Shown in pieces: positions 11,901 to 21,200 of a stretch of DNA of 64,000 bases; the stretch's first letter is position 1; each line of letters begins with the position of its first letter. Origin of the DNA: Asterias amurensis (lineage: Eukaryota > Echinodermata > Asteroidea > Forcipulatida > Asteriidae); contig NC_092661.1 of the NCBI RefSeq assembly GCF_032118995.1, forward strand, positions 2,792,501-2,856,500, given 5' to 3'. Both the position numbers and the translations under genes were made by a program. The notes beneath the pieces are model-generated. The model saw only the letters and a list, made by a program, of their open reading frames with translations. It searched no databases and was not told where the DNA came from.

Positions 11901-12949
11901 GGAGGCCGTCAGGCCGACAGCCTTGTAGGGTCTGTGTTGAAGCAACTGACCTCATTACTATAATAAGCGAAGAGTTCACACGGTCAGCTCATTACCATAA
12001 TGCCCGCGAAAGACGAGACATGTTTACATCACACACCACCACTACGGACGCATGATAGGGTCCAAAGGTCGTGATAAGGGAAGAGCGTGATTGGACGTCA
12101 AAATGAATAATTCATTTGCCTCACATCCTGTGTTGTCTGATAGGTCTGACGAAAGATATACATATTCATGGTTGCATACTAGCATATCCGGGAGCCCCCC
12201 CCCCCCCATGTGGAAATTTTTCAATACAACACATTAAACCCGGAAGTTACAGACCCGACAAGGCTGTCGGCCTGACGGCTTCCGCATGCGGTTAGTGGTA
12301 CGAGTGCGATGACTTGTGTGAACAGTATTCGTACGATCTGACAGTGTGTATGTCTTTTCGGAGCGAATAATGCGACTGCCTTGAGCAAGGCTAAGTCAGA
12401 TAAAACTGAATGCTTACATGGTGTATAATGGGAACATGTCAAGTGATACATGTTCGTAGTCAGTCAACATTGAGGGCGTCGTTTTGTTTTGAAACAACAT
12501 AAACGCATACCATAGGCGTCAATCTGTCTTGAAAGATGGGGTACATAGTTAGTTCTAGCATTTACGGCGTGAGGTCAAAAACATGGGGGGACATCGATAT
12601 TTTTAGTCCCCCACCTTTGACATTATTAAGGGGGGACACGTCCACTGTACCCCCCCCCCCCCACTCCGTTATTTATACACGCCTGATTGGTGCCCAAGCG
12701 ACAACACACACAACTATATGAAGTGTTGTCTGTTCATTTCTTTCTCGCCAATACATAGTACTTTTTTTTTACCGAGACTTTAACCCGAGTGTATGGCCCA
12801 TATTATCTTATATAATTGCAGGGCTTATCTACGACCTTTATGGTAGTTATACCATAACCTTCATTCTGATGGGAGGAGTGCAACTTCTCACCTTGATTGC
12901 TCTTCTTGCTCTTGTCTGGCAGCGAAGACGCCGTCCGGCCAGACTATGA
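8919..12949 (+). CDS. SLC16-like monocarboxylate transporter, paralogue B
   Basis: Second SLC16/MCT-type membrane carrier. Coding exons: 8919-9183, 10031-10174, 10918-11757 and 12822-12949, giving 458 aa. Exons 2 and 4 have exactly the same length as in paralogue A (144 and 128 bp), and all introns are phase 1. Seen: KDGGLHGW at TM1, long stretches nearly identical to A, and a TM6-TM7 loop containing KRSNDEYQTVAVNED. The C-terminus ends RRRRPARL. Two differences matter. The TM8 arginine of A (SYGIGRILSS) is glycine here (GGA at 11451-11453). The ATG that matches A's start is out of frame, so an upstream ATG at 8919 adds about ten residues. Introns 2 and 3 each hold a 9-bp-TSD foldback element lying within about 30 bp of a splice site. 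The frame is open throughout, so it is probably functional. Confidence 0.9.
9198..9565 (-). mobile_element. TTAA-family MITE in SLC16-B intron 1
   Basis: Antisense copy starting TTAAAGGCATGCAGTGGACA and running to GACAACTACCATAGG. It has a shortened hairpin (GAGACCTGAGCTGAGGTTTC), and its last inverted-repeat end is degraded. Confidence 0.7.
9735..9823 (+). repeat. Pentanucleotide microsatellite GAATT to GAGCT
   Basis: About six GAATT units turn abruptly into about ten GAGCT units and end with GAGTTGAGGTGAA. It lies in intron 1 of SLC16 paralogue B. Confidence 0.9.
10196..10565 (+). mobile_element. TTAA-family MITE in SLC16-B intron 2
   Basis: Copy starting TTAAAGACACTTGGTATATC (internal deletion near the 5' end) and ending GTGTCCACTGTCCAGTGCCTTTAA-like sequence. 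The GAGACCTCA hairpin is at about 10345-10378. Confidence 0.7.
10654..10886. mobile_element. 233-bp foldback element with 9-bp target duplication
   Basis: The arms begin AGCCTTGTCCAAGGCTC and end with its near complement; the whole element folds back on itself around 10760-10790. The 9-bp direct repeats TATAACTGT lie at 10645-10653 and 10887-10895. It lies in intron 2 of SLC16 paralogue B, leaving only 31 bp to the exon 3 boundary at 10918. Paralogue A lacks it at the matching position (just above 2880) and serves as an empty site. Confidence 0.8.
11778..12393. mobile_element. 616-bp inverted-repeat element with 8-9-bp target duplication
   Basis: The TIRs start TAGCCTTGCCCAAGGCAGTC and extend about 170 bp with divergence (the CCGCATGCGG block is on both arms). 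Flanks AGTCAGATT (11769-11777) and AGTCAGATA (12394-12402) are the likely target duplication. The terminal AGCCTTG..CAAGGC motif resembles the element at 10654-10886, so both may belong to one Mutator-like group. It lies 20 bp inside intron 3 of SLC16 paralogue B. The centre (about 11930-12235) is unique sequence with no recognised gene. Confidence 0.7.
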
Positions 12950-14250
12950 TGAGAGGTGCCCAGCTAACATGCATTCGTTGAGCCAACGTCGGTGAATGTC
13001 GGCAAAGTCGGCATACAAAACAGACGTTAAACATTATGTTTGGAAGGTCGGCGTCAGTGTTTAAACGTTGTATGAACGTTGGTAAACAGTGTGAAATACA
13101 ACATTTAGAAATACAACATTGTAACAACGTAGTTATGATAGGGGTAAACTAACGTCGGCTAATGGTTGTGACAAACGTCTGGAACAGTGTGATGCAGTAA
13201 AAACAAAAAAGGTCGATTTCCAACGTTAGCTCAACATAGTAAAAAAAAAACGGGTAACCTAACGTCCCCATCCTTAGGTTGTGCCAACGGACGTCAGACG
13301 TCTGGAATTGTATATTGCCGTATAACAGGTCGATTTCCAACGTTGGCATTACGTAGCTACAATGTTACACTTTGGGCAACCTGCAACGCCAGGAAATGCT
13401 GGATAGGTGATAGAGGGGCTGGCACTTATACTCATTATTTTACGTGTAATGGTTTTTATGTTTCTTGATTATAAACAGCAATAAAACGAAGAAATGTTTC
13501 GATTAAATCGCATCATGACGTCGTGGCAAAGTTGGGCCAGCGTTTGCCTAACGATTGAAAAAAACTAACGTCACAGCAACGTCAGTGCTAGAATAATCCA
13601 TTGGGCTAATCAAGCCCATCCATGTCAAGCGATATGATCCATATCGGTGTTGAAATAATCCTTGATGGCTATTAGAAGAACAGCAATGGCTTTCAAGGTG
13701 CCACTAAATGAAATACGAATGAAACCTCCTTAAACAATGGTCAAATGAACCTCAGCCTCGTTCACTAGGTCCCTCACTTGCCATAATAAAACCCTTGCCC
13801 TATGCTAAAACCGTCCAGAAGCACAACCATAACTCTCGAAGTTCGCTTTTGTAGCACAAAATGAAGATAGGCCTACTATCATCTTCACTATATAATAGCA
13901 TTTTGTATTATTCCTTTTGAATTAGTGCGATTTCTGCATGAATAAACCTATTTCTACCTCCATGAATAAACGTATTTAAAAAAATTGATTTGATTAAGGC
14001 CCTTTTATAGTACATTGTCATACGATAATGGTGGTCTACCTCCATGGTCATACCGAATAAAGTGACGGTCTTTGACGAACAATTTAAATGCGGCCCAACT
14101 CGAGAACAAGAGCACCAAAAGCCGTGCATACCGTACAAAACAACCGACATTGACAGACGACTGAACGGACGATCCATGTGCTATATAGGGGAAATCGCTG
14201 TAACGAAATCCACTGTGTTTTGTCGTTTTTATTTGTAATACTATTTCACC
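12950..14250. other. Region between SLC16-B and MRPS6: no gene seen
   Basis: Positions 12975-13580 carry many AACGT/ACGTT words, including GGTCGATTTCCAACGTT twice (13212 and 13328), in both senses. They look like an old repeat cluster beginning in the SLC16-B 3' UTR. The rest (13600-14250) is unassigned and includes the MRPS6 promoter and leader. Confidence 0.5.
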
Positions 14251-16087
14251 ATGCCTGGGTACGAGCTGGCACTGATTATGAGAGTTATGACGAGGGTAAT
14301 TACGAGTTAAATAATCACTGAATTCGTTATCTAAATTGTCGTTTGACCATCCCATTTCAATGCCTGATTTGGAAATGATGTTTTGTTAACTTGACTGGGC
14401 CGGGGTTCTACTCGTTATAGCATGTAGTTGTTGCGATAGAGTTAGTCGTTAGTTGCGATCGTAACCCTCCTCCCGACGACGAAGTCGGGAAGAGGGTTAC
14501 GTTATCGAAATTAAGAAGCACCCGGCCTTATTAAAGCAGTAGGCCTTTTTTTAATTAATTATGAATATTGCTATTGGAAGTAATTGTTAGCCTTCGCTTC
14601 GAGAAAGACTCGGAGTCGGATAACTTTCCGTATGGCGCCACCACTTTTTCACTCATTTTTACAAAAAGGGATAGGCCTATCTCATTGAGGTAAATTAGAT
14701 ACTATATTATTTCATATCGAGTGAAAAGGTGGTGGCGCCATACGGAAACTTTTCCAAAGACTCTGCTTGGGTCAAAACGTCAGGCCATTAACTATTTTTT
14801 TAATTTATTGTAAAGTAGGCCTACCACCAGACATTTTTCAAATCTAACTTCCCTGTGGCTCATTCATTGGTTATCGTTTTTTTTTTTTTTTTTTTTTTGT
14901 GAATTACAGCCGGGTGTAGTCGAAGGAGTAAAAAGATCGATAACCTCAATAATTGAAAGAGGAGGAATTGTCAAGAAACTTGAAAACCTCGGTGAGAAAA
15001 GACTTCCGTACAGAATGTTGGCACACACAGAGAGTTTCACTCGAGGACAGTAAGTATTTCATTTGTAAAAATATAAATAATAATTGATTTTTATCTAGCG
15101 CTTTGTACGCCCGAATGGTGTCTTAAAAGTGCTTCCAACATTACTACCCGTGCAGCTGATTTCATGAAACACTAGGACGAGTAACCCGTCCTATCTTCTT
15201 ACAATCTTAGGACGAGTTCAATGCGTCCGTATGTCTTTGGATATGGAACCTAACTTGTCCTAACTCCATGGTTAATTCTTAGTTAGGAAGAGTTTCGTGA
15301 AATTGACTGCTGGTCACTGGGTGTTTTCTTAAACCATCTCAGCTCCCTGGTGAGTATATTGCCTGTGAACCAATAGTGTGCTACTAAGCTAAATCAATCA
15401 CAAGATTACTATCAATCTGCCCTTACATGTACCCATTTACTCCTTGGTGGAGAAAAGAGAAGCAATTGTAGTTTAGTGTCTCTCTCAGAAAGGACACAAG
15501 TGCGAACCCAAACTGACCAGAAAAACCAGAGCTTGAGTTCGGTGCTCTTATCCGATTGGCCATGACACCCGACGGTACAGGAATCAAAATTCAACAATGG
15601 AGAGCTGTTGATAGTATTAAAAAACATTTTAAAACAGCTCTCTCTGAAGTAACATAGTTTTTAGTAAAATGTTCACATACTATTTTTTTTATTCAAGTGA
15701 GAATGCTGGTCGTTGACAATTACCAAAAGTGTCTTGTGCCTTTAAGCAGTTCCATGAAATTGGACCCTGCTTTTTTTTTTTTTTTTTTTTTTTTTTTTTG
15801 TTATTAAAATGTTGCTGTTGCTATTACCTGATGTTGTTTTACTTTGCAGTTATTTCGTCGTTGAGTTCGACTCTCCGCCTGATTCCGTCATATCAATGAC
15901 AGAGTATCTTCACAGAGACATCGACGTCATACGACCGACCATTCTGCGCAGAGAAACAGAGCGACAAACACCTCCCCCGTGCAGAGGTGCGCACAACAGC
16001 CTTTACAGACCTTCCACTCGACATATAAAAAATCCAGGAAGAATCAGGAGAGACGTTGAAGAGAAAATTAAAGAGCTGTCAAAATAG
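14251..16087 (+). CDS. MRPS6: Mitochondrial small ribosomal subunit protein bS6m
   Basis: Nuclear gene for the S6 protein of the mitochondrial small ribosomal subunit, which binds the central domain of the rRNA next to S18. Coding exons: 14251-14295, 14910-15049 and 15850-16087, giving 140 aa (human about 125). Seen: the N-terminus MPGYELALIMRVMTR matches the family start MPRYELALI. It is followed by IIERGGIVKKLENLGEKRLPY, HYFVVEFDSP and EYLHRDIDVIRPTILR, which are the ordered strands and helices of the S6 ferredoxin-like fold. A basic tail ending EEKIKELSK is longer than in mammals. The acceptor of exon 2 follows a long T run. The intron before exon 3 holds a SINE fragment and a TTAA-family fragment. 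Identification is by family motifs recalled from human MRPS6 and is firm. Confidence 0.95.
14440..14515. repeat. Short foldback GTAACCCTCCTCCCGAC
   Basis: GTTAGTTGCGATCGTAACCC with an inverted GGGAAGAGGGTTACG arm. The same unit recurs at 17505-17570 with a different loop. Both lie around the MRPS6 gene. Confidence 0.65.
14620..14752. mobile_element. AACTTTCCGTATGGCGCCACC family MITE (MRPS6 intron 1)
   Basis: Inverted ends ACTTTCCGTATGGCGCCACC and its complement, with an AT-rich core. A diverged relative is at 18731-18856. Confidence 0.7.
15148..15315. mobile_element. Degraded TCCTAACTTAGGA-type MITE (MRPS6 intron 2)
   Basis: Contains GCAGCTGATTTCATGAAACA, ACTAGGACGAGTAACCCGTC and, at the far end, GTTTCGTGAAATTGACTGCTG. 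The arms are less well matched than in other copies. Confidence 0.5.
15440..15575 (-). mobile_element. tRNA-headed SINE fragment, antisense (MRPS6 intron 2)
   Basis: On the minus strand it reads GTGTCATGGCCAATCGGATA and then GAGTTTGGGTTCGCACTTG-like sequence. It joins a degraded TTAA-family fragment at 15590-15742. Confidence 0.55.
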
Positions 16088-16284
16088 ACAATTATAACTT
16101 TTTGTTTGATGGGATGCTGCCAGACTTACGAACCCTGACGATGAACACGATTTGTTGAGCAAGAGCTGTGCAACAGAGATTTTGTTTTAATATTTTTAGG
16201 CCACTTCACTGTTGGGGCAACGCTGAACTGATTTGGGCTAGCCACTCGACTGTCTTGGGCTAGCCACTCGACTCTCTCAAGGGG

Positions 16285-16620
16285 CACGTAGCCACCTACT
16301 CCTAGGGCCAAAACAGGGGTACCCCCTTCACGGTTCGTAAGGGGGTAAGCATGGTATCATCCACTAGGAGCCACCTACTCCTTGGGCTGAAACAGGATTA
16401 CCCCCTTCACAGTCTGTAAGGATGTAGGCATGGGTGTCGTCAACTAGGAGCCTCGCTGGTTGAGCAGAATGCACTACCTTTCAAACTGTTTACGAACAAC
16501 TATGGTTAAGTGTCTTACTCGAGGGCACAAGTGTCATGACCGGGGTTCGAACCCACACTCTGCTGCTGACAAAACCGGAGCTTGGGTTCGTTGAACTAGA
16601 CCCCTCGGCCACAACAAACC
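16285..16620 (-). mobile_element. tRNA-headed SINE, antisense, with two 80-bp units
   Basis: On the minus strand it has a tRNA-like head (B-box GGGTTCGAACCCCGGTC at about 16540-16556), the GTAGTGCATTCTGCTC block, and then two copies of the 80-bp unit seen in the large array (CCACCTACTCC at 16292 and 16371). It lies just downstream of MRPS6. Confidence 0.65.
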
Positions 16621-16646
16621 AATGCCTGTGTGACACCTATGTAAAG

Positions 16647-16798
16647 GCCGAAAACGATAACGATCATGATGCAAAGAGAATGCATTCTATTGGTTGAATT
16701 GCTCCACGCTGAATACGCACACGCTCATTCAAGCTATAGAATACGCTCTTTTGCGCCGTGATCGTTTTCGTCATCGCTGCGGTGCGGTGCTCCAGGCC
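16647..16798. mobile_element. CGATAACGAAAACGATAAC family MITE downstream of MRPS6
   Basis: GGCCGAAAACGATAACGATC with GAGAATGCATTCTATTGG, and the right arm GTGATCGTTTTCGTCATCGC. Confidence 0.65.
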
Positions 16799-17104
16799 TG
16801 TAAAGGATTGGCCCATTATGGGTGAACTTTTACATCAGGTCGGAAATTCTATCTACAAGAGGCCAAGACCAGTTCATTTTGCAATAGGCAATTTATTGGA
16901 AAAGTCTTAAGGTGTTGTAGAGAAATTTCTGAAGGGGCACCAAGGCCAAGACCGGGGGTAACAGAGACCATGCCCTCTATCGCCTTTGTGTCATTCAGGG
17001 TATTTGTATCACTTCTTACACTTCTACCTGTATAACAGAAGTAATTCTATATGGTACTCTTTTAAAGCCTGATGAAAGGGTTCAATGACCTAAGCACTGG
17101 GTTT

Positions 17105-17335
17105 GACTAGACTTGACAAGTCGTTGGGCGCTGCCCTTTTGTTACAAACACACATTCTGCCATTCATGCAACAGTCACAGTGCGATTATACATTCATGCA
17201 ACGGTTGCAGGTAGCGTGTGGTAATTGCCACTGACCTGCAGACATACTGGGATCGAGGATGAGTGTACAGTGTACCGTCCACGTAGCTACACCGCACTTA
17301 ACAACTACTGACTTGATTTCAAGACTAGGGTTTGA
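17105..17335. repeat. Second copy of the 1760-2000 repeat
   Basis: Same block order, with an extra CATTCATGCAACAGTCACA stretch. It follows an AATAAACC-rich MRPS6 downstream region. Confidence 0.65.
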
Positions 17336-17504
17336 CTTGTTAGATTCTATTGTAATCACTTTTTAAAACAATGCATGTTATCTGAAAATAAACCATTAAT
17401 TGCTTTATAAATGAGCCTGAGCAGTGAGTACAACAGTTGTTATTATAAACAAACTAAGTAAAGACAATTAGAAATGTACCCCCCCCCCCCCCCCCCCCCT
17501 TGTT

Positions 17505-17570
17505 AGTTGCGACAACGTAACCCTCCTCCCGCCCGGCGGCCGTCGGGAAGAGGGTTACGTTATCGCTACC
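17505..17570. repeat. Second short foldback GTAACCCTCCTCCCGCC
   Basis: GTTAGTTGCGACAACGTAAC, a G+C-rich loop, then GGGAAGAGGGTTACGTTATC. It follows a C homopolymer at 17480-17499. Confidence 0.65.
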
Positions 17571-18247
17571 CCTTGTGAGCTAAAATTGAAATTGTAGTTA
17601 AGTGCTCAAATCAAATAGTAATGCGGCACTCCTTCAGATTCAAAAGAAGGCTCTAGAAATAATAGAAGTCAGGAGAATTTTGTTTGCCCTCCTGTTTCAA
17701 AAGGGGGAAAAAACAATTCATCACAACAATTTGTTTATTAAACACCGCCCGGAGAAAAAATCCGTCGGCAGAGGGCGCTCGCTTTATTTGTAATTCGGTG
17801 TTTTTTTTCATTTATTGACCTCATCTCATGGGGCTTTGTAAGTCAAACAAACATGCATGAAGGCTTATTTATTTGTGTGTGGGCAACATTTGAAATAAAC
17901 CACAGCATATCAGTAACAGTGATGCCGTGCAAAAGACTGGCGTAAATGCAATGATTTGGTCAAAAATCGTTGGCAGAAGAGGACAACTCAACTTCCTGTT
18001 GTCAAAACTTTCGCCATTAAGCTGGAGAGTTTTCGACGGTAGAGGTCGCTGTTACTCACGTGGAAGACAAAAACATTCGTGCTTTACTTTGTTGTTTGGC
18101 GGCTTGACGTCTGACTCTGAGTTTGATCTTTTGGCACCGAGAAAGTCAACACAAAGTGGGGTACAAAACGTTCGAAAAGGACAAGAAGCTGGGCAGTATT
18201 TAGCTTCCAGATTTTACAGTTTGGGTCCGAAGAAAACCTCAAGGAAA

Positions 18248-21200
18248 ATGCCGAAAAGAAAGGTAACAATGGAGCTGAGCTGAGTGACAAAGAGAAAGAT
18301 GTTAATTTGTTGTGTCGTTTACTACAAATACTAGGGGTCATCAGTCAGGGGGTTGTTGTCATTTTGTTGTCAAAGCGAAGGCCAGGACAGGAAAGTGGCA
18401 TTGTAGTCTTTTGTACAAAATTTCGTTTTGACAGTTGCGATGTTAATTAAAAAGGAGTGCATCGCCCCAGTTTACTTGGTCCTTAATATAATGGTTAACT
18501 TCATTCAACTCTCCTCAAACAAGTCTCCAACCTGTCCTGAATCCAACTCGTCAGTTACAAATAACTCGGTGTCGAACTCTAAGTCTGAATTATTAAAAAT
18601 ATTTGTGAACGTGATTGTTTGATTTAATATTAAATAAAGTCAAAACATTGCTAGCACATTACTTTATTGATATGGATCATTTACTTCTTTATAAATCCTC
18701 CGATATCATTCACTCCTACGATTTTATACTGGGAAACTTTCTGTATCCTGCCACCACTCACTCATCCACTCATTTTTAGGTAGGCCCTATAGAAAAATTA
18801 TACTATTTCTATTTCGTAAAAAAGGAAATATTGGTGGCTGGATACAGAAACTTTCCCCTTTGGTAATTCGAAAGAAGGATAGTACAGAATATTAAAAGGT
18901 AGTGTCGGCCTATGTCATTTTTGGGACGGCAAAAATCATTAATAAATTGTCTTTAAATATATTTTATTTTTGTTATAAACTTAAATTATTATAAAGTCAA
19001 AGAAAAAATTGCACATAAAATATATATAATTAAAAGTGTCACCAATTATACTAATATTAGGTCTATAAAATATTTTAAAAAATAAAAAATATTTTAATCT
19101 GTTAATGATACACAAATGACTTCGTTTTTCACAATTCTTAGATATTTTATTGTATTGTATGAATTGATTTTCTTTTTCTATGTCTTTTTATTATAGAGTG
19201 ATGGTGGGTCTGAAGATCAGTCTGATGTAGGTCCTGATGCAGAGGTGAGGAAATAATAAAAAAGCATTTTTAATTTGCTGAAAACAAAACCTTTCAAGAG
19301 CTTGTAGATTATTTTGTAGATTTGTACATATAAAATGCTTTGTTTAAATTGTAAATAAAATATATTATATAATGACTACATTCTGGTTAATGCAAATTCA
19401 TTCCAAACAAACCCATTGTTCCCAAAATATGTGTCCATTTAGAAGAGTTGTCCATTTCTTGATCAGGCATGTTTTTTAGAAAAAGAAGCACCAAGACATT
19501 TTCTCCTTGGTAAAGGGCACCCTATGAGGAAATTGCAAAATTCTACTGGAGCATTTCAAGGGCACTAGGGGGCAATTATCGCCTTTGTTGCCTTTGTGAA
19601 TTTTCAGCCCTGCTAGATTAAAAAAAAACTGTTTACTATAAATTTGTGTGAGTAACATTCTCTTATTATTTTTTTTTCCAGAGCAGAACAACAACAAAGA
19701 AACTAAAGGTAATTTGATTCTTTGAAGTAGTACAGGTAGATGTATCTTCTTTTTCATTTTGTTTTTCAAACAATAAACCGGATTGGTTTTAAAACCTTTT
19801 TCTGAATATTCAAACCGTGAAAGCCACTATTCACCAGTATTGTTCTTATTACCCAGTGGTAAATGGTTACCTGTGAGGGCAGACATTGTTCTTGATTTAG
19901 CTTGGTTCGATAAGTATTTGGCAGCACAGGCTGTATGCTCAAAGCGCAGTGATCTTTCTTTGTTTCTCTGATTTCTGTATCTTGGTGAGATACAGAAATA
20001 AGTTCGTTCTTTACAATCGTGTATAGCATACAGTTTTTGCTGTGCATAGATCGGAACGTTGGTTGTGTGTGACCGTGCAACACCAATGGTCTTGGAACCA
20101 AGACTATGTAGCCTGCCGTCGATTTCACCAAACTCTTCCTAACTTGAGATTAATCATATGACTTAGGACGAGTTGAGTTCCGTATCCAAGTCGTAGGAAG
20201 CATTGAACCCATCCTAAGTTAGAACGGGTTACTCGTCCTAACTCGAGTTAGGATTAATCCTAGAGTTTCATGCAAGTCGGCTGCAGGGCTTACAGGTCTA
20301 GTAAATTATATTTTTGTTGGTATTTTAGGCAGAGAAAAAGGATCCTAATGCTGATGCGATTGCAGCTCTAGTCGTTCCCGAAAAATACACGACCGACAGA
20401 AAATCAGAGGAGGGAAAGTAAGAAATGTTATTTTATAATTCAAGAATTTGCAACGAGGCAAGTTTGTCAAATCAGTTCAAATAGTTTTGTGACTCGTAGT
20501 AAAATTTCTCCGTGTTGAGATTTGTGATTATAATTTTAAATTCTTAAAATTGTTAATATGCTTTAAAAACATTGGTTAAGTTGATTCACTCTGTGAATGA
20601 ATTCTATCATTACATTTGTTTGTAAAAGAGCAAGATATGTGTTCTTAAAATTTTTTCCATTTGTTCTATTTTTGTCATTCAGTGAGCCCAACCTGAAAAT
20701 TGCTTCATGGAATGTTGCTGGATTAAGAGCTTGGATAAAGGTAGAGATTATTTCACTTTTATCCTATCAATACGAACAAGTTCAACATCGTCTTGGTTTC
20801 ATGACCAGAAATTGTTAATAATAATATTTTCCCAGGCAATTTCAGCAAAAAAATCATACACTCACATCCTTGCATTTTCCCTTAAACCACTAAAACTAAG
20901 ATTTCTCTTGAGATATAATTAAAGACACTGGACACTATTGGTAATTGTCAAAGACTAGTCTTCACAGTTGGTGTATCTTAACATATGCATAAAATAACAA
21001 ACCTGTGAAAATTTGAGCTCAATCGGTCATCGAAGTTGCGAGATAATAATGAAAGAAAAAACACCCTTGTCACACAAAGTTGTGTGCTTTCTGATGCTTG
21101 ATTTCGAGACCTCAAACTCTAAACTTGAGGTCTCGAAATCAAATTCGTGGAAAAATACCTCTTTCTCGAAAACTATGTCACTTCAGAGGGAGCCGTTTCT

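Noticed and set aside
17927-18283. 118-aa frame overlapping the APEX1 start region
   Set aside because: It overlaps the APEX1 leader in another frame, is not similar to a known family, and contains the true MPKRK start out of frame.
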